Positions 43,773 through 52,664 of a stretch of 64,000 nt of DNA are shown here, piece by piece. Source of the stretch: Bacteroidota bacterium (lineage in GTDB: Bacteria; Bacteroidota; Bacteroidia; NORP154); assembly GCA_022572355.1 (NCBI GenBank), contig JACZWC010000008.1:1-64000 (forward strand), given 5' to 3'. The notes beneath the pieces are model-generated. The model saw only the letters and a program-made list of their open reading frames with translations, made no database searches and had not been told where the DNA came from. Both the position numbers and the translations under genes were made by a program. Numbering within the stretch: the first letter of the stretch is position 1; the number at the start of each line of letters is the position of its first letter.

Positions 43773-45308
43773 ATGAAGAGACTTACCCTATTCATACTCA
43801 CTTTATTATCTCCACTTATCCTGCTTGCGCAAGAGGCTGAGCAATCTTTAGACGAAAAGATCAACGAGTGGATGGAACCGGCCACCGCAGCTATTTCAAG
43901 TGTGGTTTTCTATACGATCCACTTTACTGATGAAATTGCAATTCCATTTGTATTGATCTGGTTAGTTGTGGGAGCCCTGGTTTTTACAGTTTATATGAAG
44001 TTCATCAATATTAGGGGCTTCAAATTAGCTATTGACATTGTAAGGGGAGTGTATAGCAATCCCAATGACAAAGGAGAAGTATCTCACTTTCAGGCACTAA
44101 CCGCTGCACTTTCAGGAACTGTTGGCTTAGGGAATATTGCCGGTGTTGCGATCGCAATTTCATTAGGTGGGCCTGGAGCAACTTTTTGGATGATTATTGC
44201 TGGTATTCTGGGTATGTCATCAAAATTTGTAGAATGTACATTGGGTGTAAAATATCGCATTGAGAATGAAGACGGTTCTTTCTCTGGTGGACCCATGTAT
44301 TACTTGAGCAGGGGCTTTGAAGAACGAGGATTTGGAGGAATAGGTAAAGTGCTAGCTGTGTTTTTTGCCATTATGTGCATCGGGGGATCTATAGGAGGGG
44401 GAAACATGTTTCAGGTCAACCAGGCGTTTCAGCAATTTGAAGCAGTAACCGGAGGCGCCGATAGCTTCATATACGGTAAAGGGTGGTTATTCGGTCTTGT
44501 GATGGCTGGGCTTGTAGGTATTGTTATAATAGGAGGTATTAAGAGTATTGCAAGGGTAACGGATAAAATTGTTCCCTTCATGTGTGGAATCTACGTATTA
44601 GCTGCCCTGGTTATTCTGTTTGGCAACTTTACTTTGATTCCCCAGGCTTTTGGACTTATTATTACCGGTGCATTTACACCAGTTGCCATTGGCGGGGGTT
44701 TTGTGGGTGTGCTAATCCAAGGATTTAAAAGGGCTGCTTTCTCGAATGAAGCCGGTATAGGATCTGCGTCTATTGCTCATTCAGCGGTCAAAACCAATGA
44801 ACCAATAACTGAAGGTTTAGTAGCACTTCTGGAGCCGTTTATTGATACCATTATTGTTTGCACCATGACTGCCCTGGTAATCGTGATTACCGGCACAATT
44901 GATGCTGAAGGAGTATGGCATCCTCTGGGCCAGGGCAACGGTATTGATCTTACTTCTAAAGCCTTTGCCAGCGTAATTACGTGGTTTCCCTTAATTCTGG
45001 CAGTGGCAGTTATCTTGTTTGCTTTCTCTACCATGATAACTTGGTCTTACTACGGTATCAAGTCATGGAAGTATTTGTTTGGCCATACGAAGGCTGCAGA
45101 TATCAGTTTCAAGATCATGTTCTGCACTTTCGTGGTGATCGGAGCTGCCATGCAACTGGGAAGCGTTGTAGACTTTTCAGATGCGATGATATTCGCCATG
45201 TGTTTCCCAAATATAATTGGATTGTACATCATGGCACCTGCTGTTAAAAAGGACTTGATCAACTTCTTAGACAGAGTGAAGAGCGGGGAAATCAAAAGAT
45301 ATAAATAG
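43773..45308 (+). CDS. Alanine/glycine:cation symporter (AgcS family)
   Basis: A 511-residue multi-pass membrane protein of the sodium:alanine symporter family. An N-terminal hydrophobic stretch ([19 protein letters not shown]) is a signal-like first helix. Family motifs are present: [21 protein letters not shown] (split at the Gly-rich turn), [27 protein letters not shown], and [20 protein letters not shown]. It imports alanine, glycine or related amino acids with Na+ (or H+). Substrate preference cannot be read from sequence. It converges with a small secreted protein gene, 11 bp apart. Confidence 0.93.
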   Translation: MKRLTLFILTLLSPLILLAQEAEQSLDEKINEWMEPATAAISSVVFYTIHFTDEIAIPFVLIWLVVGALVFTVYMKFINIRGFKLAIDIVRGVYSNPNDKGEVSHFQALTAALSGTVGLGNIAGVAIAISLGGPGATFWMIIAGILGMSSKFVECTLGVKYRIENEDGSFSGGPMYYLSRGFEERGFGGIGKVLAVFFAIMCIGGSIGGGNMFQVNQAFQQFEAVTGGADSFIYGKGWLFGLVMAGLVGIVIIGGIKSIARVTDKIVPFMCGIYVLAALVILFGNFTLIPQAFGLIITGAFTPVAIGGGFVGVLIQGFKRAAFSNEAGIGSASIAHSAVKTNEPITEGLVALLEPFIDTIIVCTMTALVIVITGTIDAEGVWHPLGQGNGIDLTSKAFASVITWFPLILAVAVILFAFSTMITWSYYGIKSWKYLFGHTKAADISFKIMFCTFVVIGAAMQLGSVVDFSDAMIFAMCFPNIIGLYIMAPAVKKDLINFLDRVKSGEIKRYK

Positions 45309-45319
45309 TCAATTCTCTG

Positions 45320-45679
45320 TTAGTTACATCCGTTAGCGGCCCTGCACGCTTGGTATGCTGCTATATAAACAAGTATGTCACCAACACTTAAACCCAACTG
45401 GTTTGATGGGTTGTTCGCCCAGTTATTGGCGTGGTTTAGTTCATTTCCGTAGTTGCTTTGAAATGTACCCGTTAAATTCGTGCTGTTATTGTTAGGCCCG
45501 ATGTGAAAAAACAGGAGCTTGTTCCATGAGAACCCTTGATTATTAACTTGACTGCCGAGCATATCTTCTAAAAATTGATCAAGGCATTGTTGACAGGGAT
45601 TGCCTTGCTGGGCTGTTACATGGTTAGGGATAACAATAAACAAGTAACAAATCAACGCTATGTACAATATTCTTTTCAT
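45320..45679 (-). CDS. Small secreted Cys-containing protein of unknown function
   Basis: A 119-residue protein with a signal peptide (MKRILYIALICYLFIVIPNH, cleavage after VTAQ). Four cysteines remain in the mature part (NPCQQCLDQF; AYQACRAANGCN), suggesting disulphides or a metal site. Rich in Asn and Gln. No family is recognised, and no T9SS domain or lipobox is present, so it is probably periplasmic. It is divergent from the helix-hairpin-helix gene. Confidence 0.7.
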   Translation of the reverse strand: MKRILYIALICYLFIVIPNHVTAQQGNPCQQCLDQFLEDMLGSQVNNQGFSWNKLLFFHIGPNNNSTNLTGTFQSNYGNELNHANNWANNPSNQLGLSVGDILVYIAAYQACRAANGCN

Positions 45680-45842
45680 AAACGGTTATTCAAAAATTTG
45701 GTTTGTCACTCATTTTAACGAACAACCGGCATAACTGTTAAGCAGAACATGTAAGCTGGATACTGCAATTATTGTAGGTATTTGTCCTACAGTTTATTGT
45801 TTTATCAACGTATTCAGGGGTTATTCAGATAGAGAACGGAAG

Positions 45843-45876
45843 TTTGACGCTGTCTAATTGCTAATTTTTATCTTTG
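45843..45876 (+). promoter_or_regulatory. Bacteroidota-type promoter for the HhH gene
   Basis: TTTG at 45843-45846 and TATCTTTG at 45869-45876, 22 bases apart, fit the -33/-7 consensus. The GTG start follows 38 bases after the -7 element. Confidence 0.65.
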
Positions 45877-45914
45877 CATTTTTATAAAACCCATCATAAT
45901 TTGACCCTCAGTAC

Positions 45915-46844
45915 GTGAAACAGTTTTTTAAAGATTATTTCACATTCAACAGAAAGGAGCGCAACGGCATTCTAGTATTGTGTGTGATGATTGCGTCGCT
46001 AATCCTGTATCTCAATCTCCAGCAATTCTTTGTAAGTCCTCCAACAGTAGGATCAGTGGATTTGCAATTCAAAATTGAGAGGTTTCTTGAGGAAGAGAAG
46101 GCGAAAAAGAAGCGTAAGGATGAAACGAGTTATGCCACACAACCGGCAAATTCCAGGAGCAAAACGACTAAAAATGAAAGCAGTACCGCTTCAGTAGAAT
46201 ATTTTCCTTTTAATCCAAACAAGGCAAGTGAAGCAGATTGGGCAAAGCTCGGGCTGAAGGAATGGCAGATTAAGGCTATTGCTAAATACAGAGAAAAAGC
46301 TGGTGATTTCAAATCGGCCGAAGATTTTAAAAAACTAAGAGCAATACGCGATGATCAATTTAAGAGCTTGGAACCGTATATTCAGCTTCCCGCAATAAAT
46401 GTATCCTCCATTTCTAATGATAAGAAAATTGAATCGAAAAAACTGCCCCTCTTCGAATTGAATCAGTCAACTGCTGGTGATTTGAGGAAGATCAGGGGAA
46501 TTGGTCCGGTACTTTCAGGGCGCATTGTCGAGTATAGAAATTTGTTGGGGGGATTTATTGTCAAGCAACAAATTATAGAGGTATACGGAATTGAAGATTC
46601 TTTATTCAAGGCCATCGCTTCGCAATTATTTGTGGATAAGTCAATCATTTCCAAAATCAATATCAACAAGGCACCAGCAGAACGGTTCTCCAGACACCCT
46701 TATATCAAATGGAATATTGCTAACGCAATTGTGAATTACCGCGATCAGCATGGGCCTTATGCAAAATTAAATGACATAAAGAATACCGATGTAGTTAGTG
46801 TCGAGCTGTTTGAAAAAATTTTACCTTACCTCTCGTTAGATTAA
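45915..46844 (+). CDS. Membrane-anchored helix-hairpin-helix protein (ComEA-like)
   Basis: A 309-residue protein with a GTG start. It has a cytoplasmic N-terminal stretch (FTFNRKERNG) and one transmembrane segment (ILVLCVMIASLILYLNL, about 19-35). A charged linker (EEEKAKKKRKDE) follows, then three helix-hairpin-helix repeats in the pattern of ComEA: FNPNKASEADWAKLGLKEWQ, FELNQSTAGDLRKIRGIGPV and ININKAPAERFSRHPYIKW. HhH motifs bind DNA non-specifically, and ComEA receives DNA in transformation. In Bacteroidota this architecture is common without proof of competence function. Confidence 0.85.
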   Translation: MKQFFKDYFTFNRKERNGILVLCVMIASLILYLNLQQFFVSPPTVGSVDLQFKIERFLEEEKAKKKRKDETSYATQPANSRSKTTKNESSTASVEYFPFNPNKASEADWAKLGLKEWQIKAIAKYREKAGDFKSAEDFKKLRAIRDDQFKSLEPYIQLPAINVSSISNDKKIESKKLPLFELNQSTAGDLRKIRGIGPVLSGRIVEYRNLLGGFIVKQQIIEVYGIEDSLFKAIASQLFVDKSIISKININKAPAERFSRHPYIKWNIANAIVNYRDQHGPYAKLNDIKNTDVVSVELFEKILPYLSLD

Positions 46845-46878
46845 TCGTACATTCGGCTGGGCAGACAGAATATTATCT

Positions 46879-46886
46879 TACTTTTG
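46879..46886 (+). promoter_or_regulatory. Possible -7 element for the acyl-CoA dehydrogenase gene
   Basis: TACTTTTG fits TAnnTTTG. The expected -33 region reads TTCG (46852-46855), one base from TTTG, at a 23-base spacing. The start codon is 103 bases downstream, leaving a fairly long leader. Confidence 0.4.
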
Positions 46887-46988
46887 CATTCTCATTTTTC
46901 GAAGTAATTGATACCAATTCTGAACGAAAAAACGGTATGCAGTTTGGTGTTACACCTGACTGCGCGGGAAGGGAAAAACTAAATCAAT

Positions 46989-48128
46989 ATGGACTTTAAT
47001 TTCTCAGAAGATCAAACCATGGTCGCCGATATGGTGAGAAAATTTGCTGCCAAGCATATCAAGCCCAAGGTAATGGAATGGGACGAGGCACAACATTTTC
47101 CGGTGGACGTATTCAAAGAGATGGGTAAGCTCGGCCTTTTGGGAGTTTTGATACCGACTAAGTATGGAGGAGCCGGGTTCGGTTATTTGGAATATGTTTC
47201 AGCCATCGTGGAGTTGTCAAAAGTCTGTGGCTCAATCGGATTGTCTATGGTGGCCCATAATTCTCTTTGCAGCGGACACATTATGTCTTTCGGAACAGAA
47301 GAGCAAAAGGAGAAATGGCTGACTAAGCTGGCCACCGGTGAATGGATAGGAAGTTGGGGATTGACAGAGCCAAATACCGGATCAGATGCGATGAATATGC
47401 AATGTACTGCAAAAGAAGATGGGGATATGTATGTTATCAATGGTGTCAAGTGTTGGATTACGAATGGTGAAAGCGCTGACGTGTCCGTTGTTCTTATCAG
47501 AACCGGAGAGGTGAGAGACTCACACGGTATAACGGCATTTGTTATTGAAAAAGGTACAGCCGGTTTTTCTGTAGGAAGAAAGGAAAACAAATTGGGTATG
47601 CGTGCTTCTGAAACTACTGAGCTCCTGTTCGATAATTGTCGCGTTTCGAAAGAGAATGTATTGGGGGAAGTAGGGGAAGGATTTATCCAGGCCATGAAGG
47701 TATTGGATGGAGGTCGAATTTCAATAGCCTCGTTGTCTATAGGAATAGCAAAGGGCGCGTATGAAGCTTCGCTTCAATATTCCAAAGAAAGAGAGCAATT
47801 CGGGAAACCAATTTCTCATTTTCAGGCAATTGCGTTCAAGCTTGCGGATATGGCGACAGAAATTGAGGCCGCTGAATTGTTGACATATCAAGCTGCAGAT
47901 TTGAAAAACAGGGGTGTGCCAATGACAAAAGAGTCTGCATTCGCTAAATACTATGCGTCAGAAGTTGCAGTGAGAGTAGCGACAGATGCTGTACAGATAT
48001 TTGGAGGATATGGTTACACAAAGGATTTTCCTGTAGAGAAATTTTACAGAGATTCTAAGTTGTGTACGATTGGAGAGGGCACTTCTGAAATTCAAAAAGT
48101 GGTGATCGCTAACCATATTTTAAATTAA
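46989..48128 (+). CDS. Acyl-CoA dehydrogenase
   Basis: A 379-residue flavoenzyme of the short/branched-chain acyl-CoA dehydrogenase group. Motifs: GLTEPNTGSDAMNMQCTA (FAD/substrate contact), CWITNGESADV, QFGKPISHFQAIAFKLADMA, and IFGGYGYTKDFPVEKFYRD. The catalytic base is Glu363 in IGEGTSEIQK, at the position used by short-chain and glutaryl-type enzymes. It oxidises acyl-CoA to the trans-2-enoyl form, passing electrons to ETF. The substrate chain is uncertain; no ETF genes are adjacent. Confidence 0.94.
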   Translation: MDFNFSEDQTMVADMVRKFAAKHIKPKVMEWDEAQHFPVDVFKEMGKLGLLGVLIPTKYGGAGFGYLEYVSAIVELSKVCGSIGLSMVAHNSLCSGHIMSFGTEEQKEKWLTKLATGEWIGSWGLTEPNTGSDAMNMQCTAKEDGDMYVINGVKCWITNGESADVSVVLIRTGEVRDSHGITAFVIEKGTAGFSVGRKENKLGMRASETTELLFDNCRVSKENVLGEVGEGFIQAMKVLDGGRISIASLSIGIAKGAYEASLQYSKEREQFGKPISHFQAIAFKLADMATEIEAAELLTYQAADLKNRGVPMTKESAFAKYYASEVAVRVATDAVQIFGGYGYTKDFPVEKFYRDSKLCTIGEGTSEIQKVVIANHILN

Positions 48129-48130
48129 TT

Positions 48131-48161
48131 TTTGATTTAATATCGCATAACCGTAACTTTG
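48131..48161 (+). promoter_or_regulatory. Bacteroidota-type promoter for rpsU
   Basis: TTTG at 48131-48134, a 19-base spacer, then TAACTTTG at 48154-48161: a close match to the -33/-7 consensus. The rpsU ATG is at 48195. Confidence 0.75.
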
Positions 48162-48194
48162 CACCCCAAATTAGATTTGAAAATCATTTTATAG

Positions 48195-48392
48195 ATGCTA
48201 ATTATACCAGTAAAAGAGAACGAGCCCATAGAAAGAGCGCTGAAAAAATTCAAAAAGAAGATCGACAAAACCGGCGTAATCAAACAACTACGTGCTCGCA
48301 AGCAGTTTGTGAAACCATCCGTTATTAAGCGAGAGCAACTTAAGAAGGCTGCGTACATCCAAAAGCTGCACGAAGCAGAAGAAGGTTACTAG
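48195..48392 (+). CDS. rpsU: 30S ribosomal protein bS21
   Basis: A 65-residue highly basic protein: MLIIPVKENEPIERALKKFK, then a Lys/Arg-rich helix (KKIDKTGVIKQLRARKQFV). This is the standard bS21 pattern and length. bS21 sits near the anti-Shine-Dalgarno end of 16S rRNA; in Bacteroidota it takes part in occluding that sequence. No Shine-Dalgarno-like run precedes this ATG (upstream reads CATTTTATAG). Strong promoter upstream; a 10-bp stem-loop overlaps the 3' end. Confidence 0.96.
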   Translation: MLIIPVKENEPIERALKKFKKKIDKTGVIKQLRARKQFVKPSVIKREQLKKAAYIQKLHEAEEGY

Positions 48393-48412
48393 TCTTCCGA
48401 GACTTCTTCTGC
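48375..48412 (+). terminator. Stem-loop overlapping the end of rpsU
   Basis: GCAGAAGAAG (48375-48384, last codons of rpsU) and CTTCTTCTGC (48403-48412) are perfect 10-bp complements with an 18-base loop containing the stop codon. No U-run follows, so it may act as an RNA-stabilising or regulatory structure rather than a simple terminator. Confidence 0.45.
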
Positions 48413-48474
48413 AGACTATAACAATTTAGGGCTTTATTCGTTCAATGGTTAGATGATTACCATTGTCAACATCA

Positions 48475-49341
48475 ATGCATACCGATAAGTTCCTCAAATA
48501 TATAGAATACGAAAAGCGGTATTCTCCTTTAACAGTTACTGCTTATAGAGGGGATCTAAGTCAATTCGTCACATTCCTTTCCAAAGAATACGAGATCACA
48601 GACCTCAAGACCGTAAGTCATCCAATAATACGCTCGTGGATCGTCAGCCTCATCGAGCAGGGGATTTCCAACCGATCGATCAACAGGAAAATAACAACAC
48701 TAAAATCATTTTATAAGTTCTGTATGAGGAATAACTCAGTGTCTGAGAATCCCATGCTCAAGATCTTATCTCCTAAAACGTCCAGAAAATTACCTGTTTA
48801 TGTAGAAGAAACAAGTATGAATGAACTATTGGATCAGGTCGATTTCAGTGATGATGAACAAGGTGCCAGGGATAAACTCATCTTGAGCTTGTTTTATTCA
48901 ACCGGAATTAGACTATCCGAATTGATTAATATCAAACGAACAGATATTGATCTGAAAGAGAAGAACCTTAAGGTCCTGGGAAAGGGAAATAAAGAGCGCA
49001 TTTTGCCATTACCAGATCCCTTGTTAAATGAATTGACTGAATTCATGAATAACACCCATAATAATGCCTGGCTCTTCTATACGGCTGCAGAAAAAAAAAT
49101 GTATCCAAAATTAGTATATAGACTAGTAAATAGCTATCTTGCAAAGGTGACGACCATCAATAAAAAGAGTCCACACGTGCTACGCCATACTTTTGCTACG
49201 CATATGTTGAATAATGGTGCGGACCTAAATGCCATAAAAGAGTTTCTGGGACATGCCAATTTATCTGCAACTCAAATTTATACGCATAATTCGATAGCCA
49301 AACTCTCAAGTATTTATAAGCAGGCGCATCCAAAAGCATAA
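48475..49341 (+). CDS. Tyrosine recombinase, XerC/XerD type
   Basis: Start chosen at MHTDKFLKYIEYEKRYSPLT (48475); a TTG four codons upstream is the only other option. A 288-residue recombinase with an N-terminal SAM-like core-binding domain and the C-terminal catalytic domain. Active-site residues are present: Arg in STGIRLSELIN, Lys in GKGNKERILP, His and Arg in HVLRHTFATHML, His in GHANLSATQIY and the nucleophile Tyr in the same motif. Length and single-copy setting suit chromosome-dimer resolution at dif, although no dif site was identified here and a mobile-element role cannot be excluded. Confidence 0.92.
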   Translation: MHTDKFLKYIEYEKRYSPLTVTAYRGDLSQFVTFLSKEYEITDLKTVSHPIIRSWIVSLIEQGISNRSINRKITTLKSFYKFCMRNNSVSENPMLKILSPKTSRKLPVYVEETSMNELLDQVDFSDDEQGARDKLILSLFYSTGIRLSELINIKRTDIDLKEKNLKVLGKGNKERILPLPDPLLNELTEFMNNTHNNAWLFYTAAEKKMYPKLVYRLVNSYLAKVTTINKKSPHVLRHTFATHMLNNGADLNAIKEFLGHANLSATQIYTHNSIAKLSSIYKQAHPKA

Positions 49342-49373
49342 TAAAATGATATTTAGTAATTAAAATAGAATAT

Positions 49374-49673
49374 ATGGAAGTTAAAGTACACTCTATCCAT
49401 TTTGAGGCAGACAAGGATCTGCTCATGTTTATTCACGAAAGAATAGACAAGTTGGATATTATATTTGATAAAATACTAGGTAGTGAAGTTTATTTGAAAT
49501 TTGAGAAAACTAGCCAACCATTAAATAAGATAGCGGAGATAAAAATGAACCTACCCGGTAAGGAGATTTTTGCAAGAAAACAGGGGAAATCATTTGAAGA
49601 AGCTACGGATATTGCCGTTGAGGCACTTAGAAGGCAGCTAAAAAGGTATAAAGCCGGGTTGAAGAGAGCATAA
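49374..49673 (+). CDS. Ribosome hibernation promoting factor, short HPF/RaiA type
   Basis: A 99-residue protein with the HPF/RaiA fold: MEVKVHSIHFEADKDLLMFI, then KLDIIFDKILGSEVYLKFEK, and a terminal basic helix ATDIAVEALRRQLKRYKAGL. It binds in the 30S A/P sites and blocks translation in stationary phase. It lacks the long C-terminal extension that dimerises ribosomes in many Gram-positive forms. It follows the recombinase by 32 bases, and the tRNA-tuf promoter comes after it. Confidence 0.92.
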   Translation: MEVKVHSIHFEADKDLLMFIHERIDKLDIIFDKILGSEVYLKFEKTSQPLNKIAEIKMNLPGKEIFARKQGKSFEEATDIAVEALRRQLKRYKAGLKRA

Positions 49674-49749
49674 TTTCCAATATTTAGGCAAGCGTTCTAT
49701 CCTTTGATTTTATGGCAGATTTACTGCGATAAATCGTCCTATTTTTTCT

Positions 49750-49781
49750 TTTGGATATAAATAATATGTTTTATACATTTG
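49750..49781 (+). promoter_or_regulatory. Bacteroidota-type promoter for the tRNA-tuf operon
   Basis: TTTG at 49750-49753, a 20-base spacer, and TACATTTG at 49774-49781 fit the -33/-7 consensus. The first tRNA starts 106 bases downstream. This probably drives the four tRNAs and tuf. Confidence 0.7.
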
Positions 49782-49887
49782 CAGACCTTTTTGCAGGGGG
49801 GGCTCGTTATCATATAAAGTGGATATAAAAATTAACAAAGATTGCTGTCAACTGACTGTTTTTGGGCTGGCAAAATATTTTTGTCCT

Positions 49888-49961
49888 GCCAATGTAGCTC
49901 AGCTGGTCAGAGCAGCTGATTTGTAATCAGCCGGTCGGGGGTTCGAATCCCTCCATTGGCT
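49888..49961 (+). tRNA. tRNA-Thr (anticodon TGT)
   Basis: 74 bases. Acceptor stem GCCAATG/CATTGGC, D-loop AGCTCAGCTGGTCAGAGC, anticodon stem GCTGA/TCAGC with loop TTTGTAA (TGT), T-arm with GGTTCGAATCC. First of four tRNAs before tuf; CCA is not encoded. Confidence 0.97.
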
Positions 49962-50068
49962 CTTATAATAATTGACAGGGAAGCCCCCAATAAGGAATTC
50001 AATAATTGATTGAAATTTAATGATCAGATGATACAGGGAGTTGGAAAAATCAATTTATTGAAAGGAAC

Positions 50069-50151
50069 GGGGAGATACCGAAGTGGTTAAACGGGGCAGA
50101 CTGTAAATCTGCTGGCTTATGCCTACGTAGGTTCGAACCCTGCTCTCCCCA
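50069..50151 (+). tRNA. tRNA-Tyr (anticodon GTA)
   Basis: 83 bases with the long variable arm of a class II tRNA. Acceptor GGGGAGA/TCTCCCC, anticodon loop CTGTAAA (GTA), T-loop GTTCGAACC. Confidence 0.97.
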
Positions 50152-50213
50152 CTTCGTTGTAAGTTGAAAGAGTTTTAATAACGGTTGTTCTTTTAGTAAT
50201 GAAAATATTTTTA

Positions 50214-50287
50214 GCGGGAGTAGCTCAGCTGGCTAGAGCATCAGCCTTCCAAGCTGAGGGTCGCGGGTTCGAATCCCGTTTCCCGCT
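50214..50287 (+). tRNA. tRNA-Gly (anticodon TCC)
   Basis: 74 bases. Acceptor GCGGGAG with TTCCCGC, anticodon stem TCAGC/GCTGA and loop CTTCCAA (TCC), T-arm GGGTTCGAATCCC. Confidence 0.97.
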
Positions 50288-50334
50288 CAGAAATAATTGT
50301 TTTCATGTCGGTATTTCAATAGAACAATTGATTT

Positions 50335-50406
<72 letters not shown>

Positions 50407-50425
50407 CTGCAACACTCAGAAAAGA

Positions 50426-50477
50426 GGTCATCCCGATTGCCCCCGGTCATCCCGATTGCCCCCGATAGATATCGGGA
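50426..50477. repeat. Direct repeat and palindrome between tRNA-Thr and tuf
   Basis: The 19-base word GGTCATCCCGATTGCCCCC occurs twice in tandem (50426-50444 and 50445-50463). Its end merges into the palindrome CCCGAT-AGAT-ATCGGG at 50461-50476. A related 18-base palindrome occurs in the rplJ tail. It may affect processing of the tRNA-tuf transcript. Confidence 0.75.
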
Positions 50478-50556
50478 CGGGATCATTGGCTTTGAACATT
50501 AAAACAGAAAAATAATACAGTAAAAAACCAAAACTAAACACTAAAACCTAGTAAAG

Positions 50557-51744
50557 ATGAGTAAAGAAAAATTCGATCGGTCCAAACCACACGTGAATGT
50601 TGGAACAATTGGTCATGTTGATCATGGTAAGACAACGTTAACAGCTGCGATTACGACAGTATTGGCAAAGAAGGGATTATCGGAGGTTAGATCGTTTGAT
50701 TCAATCGACAATGCACCCGAAGAAAAAGAGAGAGGTATTACGATTAACACCTCTCATGTTGAATATACAACTGAAACGAGGCATTATGCTCATGTTGACT
50801 GTCCTGGTCACGCTGACTACGTAAAGAACATGGTTACAGGAGCTGCCCAAATGGACGGCGCGATATTGGTTGTTGCCGCTACAGATGGCCCTATGCCACA
50901 AACAAGAGAGCACATTCTTTTGGCACGACAAGTGGGTGTTCCAAACATTGTTGTCTTTATGAATAAAGTTGACATGGTTGATGACGCTGAACTACTTGAG
51001 CTTGTTGAAATGGAAATCAGAGAGCTCTTGACTTTTTACGAATTTGATGGTGATGGGATTGCTATTATTCAAGGATCTGCACTTAAAGCATTGAATGGTG
51101 ATGCCGCTGAGGAAGAGAACATCATGAAGCTAATGGATGCTGTAGATGAGAAAATTCCAATCCCTAAGAGGGAAATAGACAAAGATTTCTTAATGCCTGT
51201 TGAAGATGTATTCTCGATTACTGGTAGAGGAACCGTTGCAACCGGCAGAATTGAAACTGGCATTGTTAATACTGGCGATGAACTCTCTATGATCGGTATG
51301 GGTGCTGAGGCAAAGAAGACTACAGTTACAGGAGTTGAAATGTTTAGAAAGATTCTGGACAGAGGTGAAGCAGGTGATAATGTTGGACTTCTGCTCCGAG
51401 GGGTTGACAAAGACGAAATTAGGAGGGGAATGGTTATCGCGAAAACCGGATCAATTACGCCTCATACTGAATTTAAAGCGGAAGTATATATTTTGAAGAA
51501 AGAAGAAGGGGGACGACACACGCCATTTCATAATAAATACCGCCCGCAGTTTTTTATCAGAACTACGGATGTAACGGGGGAGATTTTTCTTGAAAAAGGT
51601 AGAGAAATGGTAATGCCTGGAGATAATGTATCAATTAACGTTACTTTAATTTCACCGGTAGCAATAAATCAAGGATTGAGATTTGCTATCCGAGAAGGCG
51701 GTAGAACTGTCGGAGCTGGTCAGGTTACTGAAATAATTAAGTAA
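50557..51744 (+). CDS. tuf: Elongation factor Tu
   Basis: A 395-residue GTPase, standard length. G1 GHVDHGKT (19-26), DCPGHADYV (G3) and NKVD (G4) are intact, followed by domains II and III to the conserved end [15 protein letters not shown]. It brings aminoacyl-tRNA to the ribosome. Four tRNA genes lie directly upstream and tRNA-Trp with secE downstream, the same order as the tufB region of E. coli. No Shine-Dalgarno sequence; the A-rich AAACCTAGTAAAG precedes the ATG, as usual in Bacteroidota. Confidence 0.99.
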   Translation: MSKEKFDRSKPHVNVGTIGHVDHGKTTLTAAITTVLAKKGLSEVRSFDSIDNAPEEKERGITINTSHVEYTTETRHYAHVDCPGHADYVKNMVTGAAQMDGAILVVAATDGPMPQTREHILLARQVGVPNIVVFMNKVDMVDDAELLELVEMEIRELLTFYEFDGDGIAIIQGSALKALNGDAAEEENIMKLMDAVDEKIPIPKREIDKDFLMPVEDVFSITGRGTVATGRIETGIVNTGDELSMIGMGAEAKKTTVTGVEMFRKILDRGEAGDNVGLLLRGVDKDEIRRGMVIAKTGSITPHTEFKAEVYILKKEEGGRHTPFHNKYRPQFFIRTTDVTGEIFLEKGREMVMPGDNVSINVTLISPVAINQGLRFAIREGGRTVGAGQVTEIIK

Positions 51745-51770
51745 TAAATAAAATAATAGGAAGATTCACT

Positions 51771-51843
51771 ACGGGTGTAGCTCAATTGGTAGAGTAGTGG
51801 TCTCCAAAACCATTGGTTGGGGGTTCGAGTCCCTCCACCCGTG
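51771..51843 (+). tRNA. tRNA-Trp (anticodon CCA)
   Basis: 73 bases. Acceptor ACGGGTG/CACCCGT, anticodon stem GTGGT/ACCAT with loop CTCCAAA (CCA), T-arm GGGGGTTCGAGTCCCTC. It lies between tuf and secE. Confidence 0.97.
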
Positions 51844-51852
51844 CAATTATAG

Positions 51853-52074
51853 TTGGAGTTGAAAATAGTACGATATCTGGAGGAAACTGTTGATGAGCTG
51901 CTTTATAAAGTCTCTTGGCCATCTTGGGAAGAACTGCAAAGCAGTGCAATTGTTGTAGCTATATCTTCTTTCATGATCGCATTCATGATATTCTTTATGG
52001 ACTATGTTTTTGGAAACAACAGCGATAATTCTATTTGGGGAGGAGTTCTTGGCTACTATTATGATATGTTTTAA
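51853..52074 (+). CDS. secE: Preprotein translocase subunit SecE
   Basis: A small, single-span membrane protein of 71-73 residues. It starts at a TTG (51853, or 51859 giving MKIVRYLEETVDELLYKVSW); no ATG is available. The motif VDELLYKVSWPSWEELQSSA and one hydrophobic helix (IVVAISSFMIAFMIFFMDYV) are the minimal SecE form. It clamps SecY in the Sec translocon. It begins just 10 bases after tRNA-Trp, so the tRNA must be cut from the mRNA. NusG follows. Confidence 0.95.
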   Translation: MELKIVRYLEETVDELLYKVSWPSWEELQSSAIVVAISSFMIAFMIFFMDYVFGNNSDNSIWGGVLGYYYDMF

Positions 52075-52082
52075 TTATCAGA

Positions 52083-52643
52083 ATGACAGATACAATGACT
52101 GAAACGGGAAAAAAGTGGTACGTAGTTAGGGCGATCAGTGGTAAGGAACGAAAGATCAAGGACATGATTGAGTACGAGATCGAGAGGATGAAGATGACTA
52201 AATACGTGGCTCAAGTTCTTATCCCTACTGAGAAAGTGTATCAAATCAAACAGGGTAAAAAGGTGAGCAAAGAGCGAAACTATTTCCCTGGGTACGTGTT
52301 GATTGAAGCCGAATTGAAAGGAGAAGTACCTCATATAATAAAGGGAATTAACGGGGTTATAGGATTTTTAGGTGACAAGCAGGGAACTCCCATTCCATTG
52401 CGTCAGGTTGAGGTGAATAGAATACTTGGGAAAGTAGATGAGTTAGAAGAGAGTGCCGAAGAATTGAATATTCCATTCATAATAGGTGAACCAGTTAAAG
52501 TGGTTGATGGTCCATTTAATAGTTTCTCGGGAATCATCGAAGAAATTAATGAGGAGAAGAAAAAACTAAAGGTAATGGTTAAGATTTTCGGAAGGAAAAC
52601 CCCACTGGAACTCAACTATCTACAAGTTGAAAAGGAATCTTAA
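52083..52643 (+). CDS. nusG: Transcription termination/antitermination protein NusG
   Basis: A 186-residue protein. NGN domain from WYVVRAISGKERKIKDMIE to about residue 110 and a C-terminal KOW domain (GEPVKVVDGPFNSFSGIIEE). A second Met at 52095 could also be the start. It binds RNA polymerase and Rho/S10, adjusting pausing and coupling to translation. It starts eight bases after secE. Confidence 0.97.
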   Translation: MTDTMTETGKKWYVVRAISGKERKIKDMIEYEIERMKMTKYVAQVLIPTEKVYQIKQGKKVSKERNYFPGYVLIEAELKGEVPHIIKGINGVIGFLGDKQGTPIPLRQVEVNRILGKVDELEESAEELNIPFIIGEPVKVVDGPFNSFSGIIEEINEEKKKLKVMVKIFGRKTPLELNYLQVEKES

Positions 52644-52664
52644 TCAGCTGAAAAACGAATAACA

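Noticed and set aside
48475-49341. Integrase marking a genomic island
   Set aside because: The recombinase is the length of a Xer protein, sits in a housekeeping context, and no attachment-site repeats or mobile genes flank it.
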